Source: Chlorophyllum brunneum
Lineage: Eukaryota > Basidiomycota > Agaricomycetes > Agaricales > Agaricaceae
Direction: 5' to 3'
Length of the DNA stretch: 64,000 nucleotides
Assembly (NCBI GenBank): GCA_963576785.1
Contig: OY756149.1
Location: forward strand, 248,001-312,000
The position numbers and the translations under genes were made by a program. Positions 34,762-46,910 of the stretch are shown in pieces; position 1 is the stretch's first letter, and every line of letters starts with the position of its first letter. The notes beneath the pieces are model-generated. The model searched no databases, had not been told where the DNA came from, and saw only the letters and a list, made by a program, of their open reading frames with translations.

Positions 34762-35255
34762 GTCAGAAGCAGGTAGGGACTAGGGCCCGACTGACCAATT
34801 CCGGTGTTCTCACATTTATTCATTGCCACTAAGTAGTCGACGCGATGGCTAGTCGGTACACAGCCGAACCAAGTAATATTTAATCACCTCTTTCACAGAC
34901 GGCGAACCTCAGCAGCCTAGACCTCAAAGTCGAAGCACCGAGAAGTCACTTACACCACACCAGTATTTAGTTCCTCCCGCTTCTGACAGAAGTAGAATAA
35001 TGCTTCTGGGTGGTCTCCCCAATTTATAGGCCCTGACCCTGTCCGTTGTTCCTGTGACAAGAGCGCTTCCTATTGGCATTAGTGACGTCGCATTTTCCTT
35101 CAAGCCGTAGGTGGTTAGCATCGAGGGGGACGAGATGCTATTGAAATGTACCTGAATTCGACCTTCCGTCGCCTGTGGTTCAATACCAACAATCTCTTCA
35201 CGCTTCTCCAGAGGGAGCTGTGGAAGGAATTATCCATCAGCATTCGTTAATGCAC
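34762..35255. other. Intergenic between NACHT B and cullin B
   Basis: This is the 3' flank of the NACHT gene and the promoter side of cullin copy B. No further coding was recognised. Confidence 0.4.
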
Positions 35256-37104
35256 TTAATCCCAGGCAAAATTGTGTACCCCTTGGATAAACCGGTCTAG
35301 GACATCTGGAGCGATATCCAAACTGTCTATTTGGAGGAACATATCATAATCAAGGAGAATAAGCTGATTCACAATTGTCTGGTCGAGAGCCTTCATGTCT
35401 GCATAACCGCACCACTTGAACACGTTCCAATGAGCGTATTTGTACACTTCGTCACGGATTTTGAAAATCTTCCAGTGTTGGTGCGCTGGTTGAGGTAGCA
35501 TCGCAAATGTCCGCTGTAATGTAGCTACCTTGTGATCTGGTGCTTCATGAGGAAGTGGCTCATCTGATAGTATTTGAGCTTAACGCACCTCGCGGAACCC
35601 CTCTGATCTCTTGTATCTCCTTCAGCAAATGCACGCACCTCCCAGCGAGGAAGGTGTAATGCTGTTGATCTCGTATCCAGAAATTATGGGATCGATCATG
35701 ATCAACCAAGAATTCCATGAACGACGTATGGTGAAAGAAAATCGTCCATGACAAAGAACCCCATTCGTCAACTTGATCCTCGAGTTCTTGTGGCTTCCTG
35801 AAACCAAGAACAGAATGAAGGCGCGAAAGCGCCCTGTCAAACGACTTGGAGTTGAGGCCTAAGAGATTGCCTAAGACCCGGATGGGAGGTTCAGACGACC
35901 ATGGACCTCGATGACGAGTGGTCGGGTAAGGGTTCTGCGGTAGTTCGTGGAGTAGGAGCAAGACGCGCTGAGTGAAAGGGAGTACTTCAGCGGGGATGCG
36001 TTGCATGATTAAAGTGTAAAAGGCGTCGAGTTCATCAGTTGGGCTACGAGACCGGGTTTTCCAGTTTAAACGGCGTGCAAGTTTGGAACGGAATGTGAGG
36101 ACAATCTCAAGTCGTTCCTCGGGATCGAGCGCATCGGGGTCGGCGATAAACCTGATGAGGGTGGCTGCGTAGATGAAAAGACCAGCACACATTTCCACGA
36201 GTGCTTGGATATGTTCATCCGAAGGCCAAGGTCCATCCAAGGATTGGAAGTCCTTGAAACCCGAGCGTAGGTAAAGCTCGATTTCGGCATCAAGGTCCCG
36301 AGTCATGGGAAGCTCTAGACGCCAGCGCCAGTCGGAGACGCCGTTAGACGAGAACGTTCGGACAAGGTGGGGTTCTGGACGGCCGAAGAAGGCCCACGAG
36401 AGCGGGACCTTGTCTCCGTATTTTATGGTAGACGCTGCAACAAGCTGGATGATCTCGCACTGAGCAGTCTCACTACTGCATTCATCCAGCGCATCAACAA
36501 TAACGGTTTTCCTCTGCATCTCCTTCCCCTGTTCCTTCATTTTCAGAAGTGGAGCAACGATCAGTTGAAAATACTGCACTTCGATGGTCTTTGATAGGAG
36601 GGAGGGGTCGTTACGGATTTTCTCATCGAGAATATCCGCGATGGATTTGATCTTTGTTGCCATCTGGTAGGCGATGGTGGTGAAGAAGCGAGTCGCATCG
36701 TCTCTCCTATCAGGCAAGGAAAAGAAAAATGCAGCGCCTAAGCATCCGTCCCTTTCCAAGTTATTCGTACAAGTCTGCGCGAGGGCAGATTTGCCAACGC
36801 CAGCGGCCCCTTCAACCCATAACATCGGGGGGCGGGGCCGAACAGTCTGTGACCCCCATGAGATGATATCCTTGATATGTTGCTCGCGAGTCCCAGGAAG
36901 GCACTGAGGCTGTGGATAGCGGGCTTGTGCGTCATGTGCTGCCTCTGGGATTGAGGCATCGTACAGCATTTGCAGGCCTGTATGCTTTCAGTCTGGCGAA
37001 AGGGAACTAGAAAAGTGATGCCCACCACTTGCACCCCCGAAATTTAGATGATTTTCGACAAAATGATTGTTGCTGGCAACAAAGTTGTTCGCCCCGTGGA
37101 ACAT
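35256..37104 (-). CDS. NACHT-domain STAND NTPase (NLR-like), copy B
   Basis: Begins MFHGANNFVASNNHFVEN, the family's short N-terminal motif in a degenerate form. After a splice (ASG|LQMLYD) come IPEAAHDAQARYPQPQCLPG and Walker A GAAGVGKSALAQTC. Next are AFFFSLPDRRDDATRFFTTI and Walker B KTVIVDALDECSSE, where Ala replaces the Gly of DGLDEC. CAGLFIYAATLIRFI follows. The C-terminal exons contain a Trp-rich region (HWKIFKIRDEVYKYAHWNVF) and end FIQGVHNFAWD at 35256. The protein is about 600 aa, with no repeat domain visible and no known effector fused. It is a clear paralogue of copy A but well diverged. Both nucleotide-binding motifs are intact, so it is probably functional. Confidence 0.83.
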
Positions 37105-37563
37105 TGATAAGAATGATAGAGGTTGACTTGAAGGGGAAACACTGTCACCCTCGCGCATGTGGACGACTAGAGCGCTAATGAATCTTCCCATGAACCTATG
37201 TTTTACAGCTTTGGTATATCTGTTTGGCCACAGCGTTTCATACGACCACTCAAAGGTAGGCACTCTGACCGGCTGGCCCGTTCCCGGACAAGATTATGGT
37301 TGTACAATTGCGTCGATCTCTAGGATATCGCACTGCCAAACGAGGCCAACCCAGTGCTTCAACGCTAACTCCCCCGAGTTGATTAACTCGTACGACTGCA
37401 GAACGCCGGAGAGAATGACTAGTCATTATTCCATTACTACATTATTACTTTACTACTACTGAAAACCAAGCACTGATTGCATAATACAAGTATCATATCT
37501 ACATGCTAATCTATTGCAGGACAAACTCGGCGAAGGTTGGCATGGTTGGTGAGAGTCGACATG
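37105..37563. other. Intergenic between cyclin and NACHT B
   Basis: About 460 bp with an (TTAC/TAC)-rich short run near 37430-37460. No gene was recognised. Confidence 0.4.
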
Positions 37564-38500
37564 TCATAGGGTAATACTCTCTTCTAGTGTTATATCGGTT
37601 GGCATAACTGCGTGATCCCGAACAGTCAAGGGTAGTGGAAAACGCGGGCGAACGAAACGGCCTCCTCGTGAGTAATAGTCCACCACAACGGACGACGCAT
37701 TTGAGAGTCTTGCATACGAGTATTTCCTTGACAAGATCTTCGACAGTTCGTTAGCTTGTTTAGAAAACTGGGTGTCGAGTTCGTTGATGACCTCGAGACA
37801 TTGGTCTGTTTGTTCCCAGAGTCGGCGAGGCTTGCCACAGATATATCGGGCGAGGGTCAACGCGGCCAATGCGATCGTGGAAGGTGGGTATTTGACGAAT
37901 TCGCGGTAGAAAAGGGTGACTTCCATTAGAAAACGTGCGACGTGCTGAACTCTGAGCTCCTCCACATATGGGGTAATACATAGGAGTTGCAGCCAAGCCT
38001 CTGCGGTCGGATGATCCACAGCCCACTGAAGTGTAGAGAGAATGTGATTCTCCATCTGGATGAGCTCAGATTTATCGTATACATCAAAGCAGGCTTCAAC
38101 CATATCTTGCGCCATTGGTGCACCATCCCAACCGTCCTCATATTTAGCAGCGATCCACAAGGCAGTGCAACCGAGGAGTTGGTAGTACCTGCTAGTGATA
38201 ATGCGTCGGGATGCATACCGATCCATGATGTTGACAGCAAGATAAAGGGTCTCCGGTAGTAATTTAAATCTCAAATGGGTTTTCAGCAGAAAGTCGACCA
38301 AGCGGGGCCGCATATGCCACTTGATCTCTGGTTGTCGATCCATAGATTGGGCTGAAGACATCGTGAGGCCCTGGTGGTGAACCCAGCAAGATCGTTTAGC
38401 AATTATGGACACCTAGGCCTTAGGTTCTAAGGAAGGGACTAACCTCGCGATCGTGCATGTAATCGCGGAGTTCTTCATGATACTCATCAACCAAAAGCAT
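37564..38500 (-). CDS. Mitotic (A/B-type) cyclin-like protein, N-terminus uncertain
   Basis: A short exon beginning at ATG 38500 (MLLVDEYHEELRDYMHDRE) joins in phase to the main exon 37564-38361. Cyclin-box features are plain: QPEIKWHMRPRLVDFLLKTH (the MR-x-x-L-x-D-W/F signature), LPETLYLAVNIMDRYASRR, QLLGCTALWIAAKYEDGW and then MENHILSTLQWAVDHPTAE of the second cyclin fold. This matches A/B-type cyclins that activate Cdk1. The long disordered N-terminus with a destruction box, usual in B-type cyclins, is not visible. It may lie in upstream exons (to about 38800) that I could not phase. The region after the fold ends in YSRGGRFVRPRFPLPLT. Confidence 0.8.
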
Positions 38501-39546
38501 ACTTTCTTCTAAAATCGTCAATTATTGGGGGTTGGTTGACACCTTTCGTATGAAGGGATCGAGGAACGGGGGGTCGAATGGACAGTTGTCTCGATATCAA
38601 CCTGGACGAAAGTGTTGGTGAGCATTGGGAAGGTTATTCGAGTCAAAAGGGGACGGTTAATCAGCACCTATCGAAGAACAGAGAGAACAAATTGCTGTTG
38701 GGACACTTGGAAGAGATCGATAAAGGGGGCGCGAGCGAAAGCCCCCCTTTAAAGAGAATCAAGCATCTATACCTGAGATCCCGAAACACGGATGGCTTCC
38801 CATCCAGCGGATAATTATACCAGGCTATGACTCGACGATTTCAATTGACAAGAAGCAAAGAGATAAGCGAAGGCAGTGGAAGATGAATATAGTCTCAAGG
38901 GCTATGTTAAGCTGACTTCCAAGCTGTATACGTGATGGCTGATAATCGATAATCTTTGGCATGAGGACCCGTCAACAGGCGTATGCTAGTATTAAAAGAT
39001 GTGCCGTTTGCTTACTTGGGTCTATCAATTTCATTTCATCAAATTACCGCTGATGGTGTTCCTCCGGATAAGAAATATGAGCCCATAGACTTGCATACGA
39101 ACAGATAAATTTGGGGTTCATTTGGGCCCTCACTCGCCGATCATGAGAGTGTCCAAACGGCCCCATAACAGCTTTGTGAGTCACCCGACATCCACTCAAC
39201 TTGAAACACAAAAGCTGGACGCGCGATCCGGTGTCTTCTTCGGGTTCTGTGCTGTTTTCGACTGTAAGACACGTGCTAGCTCCGCTGTGCTCTGGGCCTA
39301 CTGGCGCTGATGAGGTGCTGGAATCGGGTTCGGGATGTACCTGCCGTCAGTGGCGTGCCGGAGTTCAGCGTCAGGCTAACCGGAACGATTAGAGTTCACA
39401 ATCGTAATAAGCAGGCGAATCTGAGATGCAGGTTCCAGGATAAGAACTCAGTCCTTCGCGCGCATGTTGATAGCAGGTTTGGCTGTGCAGGGATCAGATA
39501 TAACAATATCATATATGTACATCAGAAATGTATAGGATATAGTTTA
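38501..39546. other. Cyclin 5' flank and P450 3' flank
   Basis: Possible upstream cyclin exons may be present between 38520 and 38800 on the - strand but could not be phased. ORFs at 39122-39310 and 39310-39669 (+) are antisense or random and are not called. Confidence 0.35.
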
Positions 39547-42500
39547 TTATATCGTTTCGAAGTCATGCTCCAAAACAGCAGAGCGAATGGCACGTTCGTG
39601 GCGTTCAGTACGAGGTTTAATCGAGCATTTGAACGGTTTAGGGAAGCTACGTGCAAAGGGAGTAATTAGCTCACTTGGTGAAATGGGGGAACGTGGAGTG
39701 AACCAACGTACATGACAAGTGCAGAGAGATATTCATGGCTCAACTCAACTACATTTCCATCTTCGTCAACAGCTTTCTTGATATCAAAGCAGTAGGCAAT
39801 AGAAGCGAGTGCAATCCAAACAGCAGAGAACGCCATATAGCGACCAGGGCAGATGCGACGACCGAAGCCAAAGCATGCATGCCTGGGGTCACGAACTGTC
39901 TTGTCAATTTTGCCATCCTTAGTGAGGAAACGTTCAGGTCTGAACGTGAGTGGGTCTGGATACACATCCTCGTCGTGAAGTATAGCCCTAACATTGGCTC
40001 AGCGTTAAGGTCTCTCACCATTGTCAATGGTCAATTGAACATACCAAGCGTTCGGAATCACAATAGAACCTTTCGGAAGCCTGTACCCTTTGTACTCGTC
40101 ATCGCGTTGCAGGTATCTTGGAATAGCGATTGGCACGACATCTCTCCAGCGAAGGGTCTCCATGGTGAGAGCAGTGATATAAGGTAGACTATCCTCATCT
40201 TCAAAGTCCGGTAAGTGACCAGGTTGGACGGCAGAGTCGAGCTCGGCTTGAGCCTTCTTAAGGATTTCAGGATTCTCGAGGAGCCCAAGGATGCAGGATG
40301 TGATGGCCGAGACGGTCTAGTAGTAGTTGAACAAACAATTCATATAGGGAGAGTGCGGGAAGCCGTACAGTATCGGATCCGGCTGGAGGGGAAAGTGAGA
40401 TGGCTGGGATTGGCGGTGAATAAAACAAAGCTCACCGGCGTACATGGTTCCGGCACTCCCACGAATAACAGGCTCCTGGTACGCCTCATCCTTTGTTCCC
40501 TCCTCAACCCTCTGCAGGCTGTATGAAGTGAACGAGGGTTTTGCCTTTCCTTCAGCCTATATCACATCCGACGACGTCAGCGTTAAGTCAAATTACTGGA
40601 ACATTGAAATAGACATACAATCAGCTTCTTGGCAGCGTCGAAAGGCATGTCAACCATTGTCATTGCAAGCTTCCCCCATTCTTTTGCCTTCTTCTGGAAT
40701 CCGGCCCCAGGCATCCATGCGGGGACATATTTCAAAATCGGTAGCATATCAACGAGGAATGCTCCTGGTACAGCTGCAGCTACAAGTGGATGCACACCGC
40801 GCTCAGCAGTTTGGATATAGGGATCGTCTTTGGGCTTGATATCGAGGCCATAAGCTATGGACATGATGGTTTCACCTGCCATGCTATGTACAATTGACAC
40901 TCAGAATGAGGTTGCAAAGGATACAGGAACTTACTGTCGGAGGTTCCCAATGACATTGTCAGGTTCATCAAGGAACCGTTGAAGAAGGTTGTGTGTTGCT
41001 TTGAGCTCGTGTGGGCGGAAGCGGAGCGCGGCAGTTGGATGAAGGAGCTGGTGCAACAACCTACGGTGTTTGCGCCTGCCAAAATGACAGATCCATATCT
41101 TCCCTCGATTCCTTTATCATAACAAAACACGCACCAATAATCACCTGGAAATCGGGCACATCAGGGAAGACGGTCAAAGGAACAATAGCAATTACACTGA
41201 CCGTACGGCATGAACCCTACGTTGAACGACCTACAGATCAATTTCCTAAGTTGATGTCATACTGTGTGAATGTCCTTGGCGTACCATTTCATCTACAATC
41301 ACGTCGGTCCAGCTTAAATCAAGGGCTAAAGCGGATTCTAGAACAACATACCAATTCATCTACGAGGATCATAAGTCATGGTATTGAGAATACGTTGCTA
41401 AGGAATGGAGTACTCACTGATCATGGGCATTCTCGCTCTTCACAGGAGAGAGAAAGGTCAGTAAGGACAACTACAGGCGCCCTCACAAGAGGTTAATCCA
41501 AAGACGAAACGTACCTGTCTGAGTAGATTGACGAACGTCGCTCCATAAGCTCAAGGACGGCCTCGGGAGAATCGAGAACAATGATATTGGTACCCATAAC
41601 CGGGACATGTAAGATATCCGTTCCTACAATTCAAAAGCTGATCAATCAACATATCCGACGCCAAAAAATCAAGATGAGCAAGCCAAACAACAGCGTACCG
41701 AGTCTCTTAGACCATTCATGATATGTCTTCCACTCAAACTCAGTCGGCATATCCAAGAGGTTCCCGATGATAGGCCATCCCTTTGGACCTGGCGGTAGTG
41801 GGAGCGAAGTATATGGGTTTGATTTCTTGAGATAAAAGTACAGCGCAAGAAGGAAGGACGATGCGCTAAGACAGAGATCGACAGAGATCATGTCTGGAAA
41901 ACAGCCCGTTACACAGGATGGCACAGAGGAGGAGGATATAGCGTAGAGAAAGAAAACCGAAGAGAAGGCGCTGAAAACCCAACCTGCTATATACACTGTT
42001 TGGTCCAGTTTCTCAGTCCCGGTAAATCAAGTGGAGGGGATAGCAACAGTGGTCCTGAAGGAGTGACACTGAGAACATATGAAAAAGGAAAGGTCCAATC
42101 ACGGGTGACAAGAACTCGGCGGTTTTCTTGACGGATCGAGAGAAAGGCGGCCGTTCGTGGCGGAGACGTCGATCCGGATTGGCACATATAGTCCCATCAC
42201 TGAAGTAGAAAGACCACACTCTGAGTCAACCGCCTGAAAGGAACTGCTCACCGATTCTATCCCCAACATCAACTTGCACCCAGATAACACGCGCATCGCT
42301 CTCGTGAATATGCTTACACGAATCGGAAAGGAGAACGTAATGCACCCTGAAATGACCGCATCATCTACGACAAGATCGCGTTAGCCTGGGGCACACAAGG
42401 AAATACAAATGATAACAAACCAAATTTTACTCACAGGTGTACTTTCCACGACGTCCACCAAGCTGCTCAATGGTACGTAAATTTGCCTGTTTAACCAATA

Positions 42501-42760
42501 TTTTTTTCGCATTGTACCTGTGGGGAGTTCATCCCAATATCCACATAAAACCAACACGTGGAAATTCGTGGTGGGTTGAACCCCAGATTTCAGGGATGAT
42601 GGATGCTGGGCACTCGCTGTGCTTCTTGATCGATTGATCCCCTCATCTGTATGTAATCATTGTAATATGAATGGCTGTGAAAGGAGACCTATATTCCAAG
42701 TGACGTTGTTGGTGAAAGTAGGCAACCGATCAGAAAATTTGACGACGTCTGTAGTGTGAG
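39530..42760. repeat. Inverted repeat arm 1 (P450 copy A and its upstream DNA)
   Basis: The reverse complement of this segment aligns along its length with about 51880-55070. In the coding part the match is very close. Upstream of the start it continues for about 0.9 kb with scattered changes. For example, TTTCTGATCGGTTGCC and GATCAAGAAGCA occur in both arms at matching distances. The ends are estimates by eye. Confidence 0.75.
39547..41891 (-). CDS. Cytochrome P450, copy A
   Basis: A multi-exon P450 with an N-terminal membrane anchor (SASSFLLALYFYLKK) and the hinge PPGPKGWPIIGNLLDMP. Then come DILHVPVMGTNIIVLDSPEA, MERRSS and RKHRRLLHQLLHP. The I-helix region is AGSDT, the K-helix ExxR lies in METLRWRDV, and the PERF segment is FRPERFLTKDGK. 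The heme loop FGFGRRICPGRYMA carries the cysteine thiolate ligand. The last exon gives PKPFKCSIKPR and ends EHDFETI at 39547. The PPGPKG hinge and this heme loop are typical of the large Agaricomycete CYP64/OrdA-like clades (annotated as O-methylsterigmatocystin oxidoreductase-like). Substrate is unknown. The 5' half is cut by several very short introns, and I found no stop or frameshift. Confidence 0.85.
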
Positions 42761-43651
42761 ATATCTACACGCGACGGGAGCGTGACGCGATATGGTTGAT
42801 ACTGAAATCTTCCATCCCAGTTGGCCTAAAAGGGGGCGGGGACAAGAGGAGATGACAGAAGCTTCGGAGATCACATTACTCAAATACATATGGTTACACC
42901 CTAGTTTGGTCAGTTTCCACCAATTGGCATCATACCATCACCCTAAGAGACATCAAAAGCTTGCCTAGGTGCGGCCACCAAGGGATGTTATATATGGCAT
43001 GTGGGGCCCCGTTCCTAATGGTATAAGGCGCTGTTCAGGGAAGCTGACATGAGCGGTGGTATTCGCCGGCGGTCAGTCACCATTCCTACACCGCGCCGTA
43101 TGTGTTTGAGCGAGGCTACTCTGGGCACCACCCAGGATAAGTATAAGTATCCGTCTGCTGACCGTGAATAAGATCGAAGAACTCTCTTCTCGGTTTGAGG
43201 AAAACTCCAAGCCCAAGCTGGGGAGCTGAGCTGGTACGAAGTGATCGAAGGAAATGTTCATTACCCAAAACTCCAACATATACATATACCATCAGGTGAA
43301 TCAAGGTACCCAGATTTCCGGTTCTACTCTTGGGGCCTTGCCTTTAACCACCCAGTCCCGACGCAGAAAAAGCACGGAAAAGACAAAGAGCAGAACCAAA
43401 GTCACTACCGCGCCCAGCGGCTCTGTCGGCTCCGTGGAAACGATCGGGCCGGCGCACCATTAAATACCCGCCCGCCATCAGCCGGCAGCCCGCTTTCGCC
43501 AAGAGAGCCAATGGATGCTCACGGCAGATCCGGAATCTTCAGAACAAAAAACATCATCAGTGCAGAAGATGAAAAATATATGAAGATAGCCAAATACATA
43601 CTTACTCCCTTCCCCAGACTTTCCGCCTTCTTATCTGACCACCACCTCGGA
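41892..43651. other. Divergent region between P450 A and DUF2264 gene
   Basis: The part to about 42760 belongs to repeat arm 1. The rest shows no clear gene. An open frame continues upstream of the DUF2264 start from 43241, but it is low in family-like sequence and is probably leader DNA. Confidence 0.45.
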
Positions 43652-45709
43652 ATGGCTTCATTCGCAGAAACAACACCATTCGCATCCAATCCACTTCTCA
43701 CGAAATCCGACCTCCAATCTTTCCTAATTGATCTCCTCGATCCTCTGGCATCACACACATCCCCAGGAGGCGCTCGGATTCATCTCGGATACACTGCAAC
43801 TCATTACGACGAAACAGCTGCCCAACTCGAAGGATTTTCTAGACCAATTTGGGGTCTCGCATCCCTCCTAGCGGGAGGTGGTGATTATCCTGGCACCCAA
43901 CGCTGGATTAACGGATTCAAAAACGGTACTGATAGAAATCATAATGAATTTTGGGGTGATATGAGAGATAAAGATCAAAGAATGGTAGAATGTTCGGCTA
44001 TTGGATTTGCATTGAGTGTTGCGAAAGAGAAGATTTGGGATGAGCTTGAAGAGGGTGCGAAGAGGAGTTTGGAGGATTGGTTGGGTGGGATGAATGATAA
44101 GCAGATGCCGAATACGAATTGGTTGTGGTTTAGGGTGAGTTTGGGTTATGCTTTGAGATGTGGGGAGACGGTTATGATGAGATGATAGGTTTTTGCGAAT
44201 CTTGGATTGTCGAAAGTTGGTTCGAAGAGGTATGATGCACAAAGGATGAAAGCAGACCTGGATCACTTGGACACTTTTTACATAGGTGAAGGTTGGTCCA
44301 GGGATGGTCCAGAAGGCGTTATCCAATTGGATTACTATTCTTCGTCTTTCGCAATCCAATTCGCGCAACTCGCGTATTCCAAACTCGCACAGGAGGAAGA
44401 CCCACAGAGATGTGAAGAATATCGCAACAGAGCTCGTCAATTCGCTCAAGATTTTGTTCACTACTTCGACGAGGAAGGTCAGATACACATCTCTATACAT
44501 CCCCAACACAAATATACCCAACTCACCTTTTTTTCCACAGGACGTGCAATTCCTTTTGGTCGAAGTATGACCTATCGATTCGCCATGTCCTCCTTCTGGG
44601 GCGCTTTAGCTTTCGCAAACGTCGAACTTCCAGCACCTCTCACCTGGGGTGTGATCAAGGGTCTCCAACTTCGCAATTTACGCTACTGGGCTAAACAACC
44701 CGGGGCCTATTACCCAGACGGCACCCTCACAATCGGTTATTGCTATCCCAATCACAATATAACCGAAAACTACAACTCTCCAGGGTCCCCTTATTGGTGT
44801 TGTAAATCCTTCATCGCTCTTGCGTTACCCGAATCGCACCCTTTCTGGACGGCAAAGGAAGAACCTTATCCTGAATCTTTAAGAAACACAGTCAATTTTT
44901 TGAAAAACCCGTTACATATCATGTCAAACCTCGGTGGCCACACATTCCTACTCTCCTCCGGTCAACAATGTTCATATCCCGTCAAACAAAGTGCAGCAAA
45001 ATACGGTAAATTAGCATATTCTTCTGCATTTGGATATAGCGTTCCTGTTGGTAATGGAACACTAGAAGAGTTAGGAGGTGATAACACACTCGCTTTAAGT
45101 GACGATGGGGGAGAAACTTGGAAATGTCGTCGAGTGACTAAAGAAGCTCGGATTGAGAATGGGAAATGGCTTCGATCGATGTGGTACCCATGGAACGACG
45201 TCGAGGTGGAAACGTGGCTTATCCCACCACAAGCTGAAACCCCACTATGGCATGTCCGACTTCATCGAATTAAAACCAGCCGCAGGTTACTTTCGGCTGA
45301 AGGAGGGTTTGCGATCTATGGTCAAGGGAAGGGTGGTAGAGCATTAGAACCTTCCGAAGGTGAGGAGTTTGGGACGTATGAAAAGGCCGGTGAAGGTCGC
45401 GCGGTATCTAAAGCTGGCGTTTCTGGGATTGTTGAATTGGGGGAAATGGGTAAAAGGAAGGGACGAGCGTTAAGGATGGATGCGAATTCGAATTTGGTGG
45501 TCGGGAGAGCGATTTTGCCTACGCTTATGGGTGAACATGAGGTTAGTGGAGATGACGTTTGGGTTGCGGCCGGTGTATTTGGACTTCCGAGTATTGGTGA
45601 TAAGGAGGGTGCTGTGCCAGGGTGGCTGAAGGCTTGGGATAAGCGACCTGAGATTGGCAAGAGGATTGCGGATTATATCAAATTTGAGAGGGGAGAGTCA
45701 TGTACTTAG
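43652..45709 (+). CDS. DUF2264 family protein
   Basis: Three exons (43652-44134, 44189-44477, 44541-45709) close in phase to 646 aa. DUF2264 marks are strong near the N-terminus: [53 protein letters not shown], and then [15 protein letters not shown] and [15 protein letters not shown]. Conserved aromatic and charged stretches follow, for example [20 protein letters not shown] and [30 protein letters not shown] and [15 protein letters not shown] come next. The fold is an (alpha/alpha)6-like barrel shared with polysaccharide lyases and hydrolases, so a glycan substrate is likely, but no activity is established to my knowledge. No signal peptide is seen at the chosen start. It sits in the spacer between the P450 arms. 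Confidence 0.88.
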
Positions 45710-46910
45710 GTACCGTCAATGTCAAAAACTCACTGATACCGAAGTGAAAATATGTTTTTGTCCTGAATTGTGCCTTTGACATAAAGGAGAGGCCTAATTG
45801 TCGATTCACGAGTTTTTGGTTTTGTTTTTTTTTATTGAAACGGGATGTAAAGTGTTTGTCGGCTATTTCGGTGAACGAGGGACAAAGATCAAGGTACGAA
45901 CAGGTGGCGAAACCAGAAGTCAGGCATTGCGGGGCGCGGCAGTGCTGTTGACGTCGATGAACGAGAAAGGTGATGAGTAATCAGGCATTCTGTCACTTGA
46001 ATGAGGATGTGTAGCGAGTGTTCATCAGAACAAGTGGTGATGTGTAGACAGCTGTACGAAGTTCTGTGGTTCTAGGCAAAGGAAAATAGACAGAGCTGTC
46101 AGACGTGGGGTCTTCTGAACATCATCATATTTTGATAATGGATCTACACACCGAATTCGCAAGACTTTGAGGTACTATCGTGTAGAGATCATAGTGCCTA
46201 GAGTGGGAAAACTCAAGTAGACAAGGCGGTGATCCGGGCCAGCCACCACCGGCCACGTTGCGAGGGGAGTGACGCAAGACCTCAAGTGGGTTAAATGTCC
46301 TTGCTCTCATGACTCCGCAAACAAGTCCTCAGCTCGCGCGGTGTTCGGCACCAGCTCCTGCAGAAAAACACGATGGTGACTTGGCTATGTACCATGGCCA
46401 GGTGTTAAAGGGGGTAGTTAACCCTGATCAAAGCAAACGTCCAGGTGCTTTTTACGAGCTAAACCGAGTAGGAAATTTGACACTGGCGTGCAGGTGAGTG
46501 AACATTTTTTTGCGAACGAACCGACAATAGGCCGCATCGGGCGCTAGGTGCGCAAGGTGACGAGAGCTCTCCGCTCCCCGTAGTGGAAGCGAGTAAGGCA
46601 GCGGCATAGTTGTTCTCCACCGCAGCGTCGAGACTTGTTTTTGTACACGCCCGAGTTGGCATGGGGACACTCGAGGCCAGAGTCGGAGGACGGAACAAAG
46701 AGGTGATAAATGAGTTCTGAATATGGCATATGTTTGATGGGAGGGTGATTGTAATTAGGTTGAACTGCCTTACCTCACCTCATATTATGTCCCCAGCCTC
46801 CCGGCCTTGTGATGGAACTCTTCCCCTCTTCCTCCCAGAGACGCTGCTACGGTCCCGCTGGTCGCCCTGGACTGTTCGCGCGCAATTGACTTGCGCCTGC
46901 TTTTCTAGGC
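45710..46910. other. Intergenic, no supported gene
   Basis: About 1.2 kb. The ORFs on the - strand at 46452-46729 and 46780-47175 are Cys/Arg-rich artefacts opposite the GC-rich 5' region of the next gene. No repeat or RNA gene was recognised. Confidence 0.4.

Noticed and set aside
40215..40839. + strand ORFs opposite P450 A, with twins opposite P450 B at 53781-54405
   Set aside because: They are antisense to P450 exons. Their conservation in both arms follows from conservation of the sense gene.
43241..43651. In-frame extension upstream of the DUF2264 start
   Set aside because: The sequence is unlike the family, and the [15 protein letters not shown] start gives the expected N-terminus.
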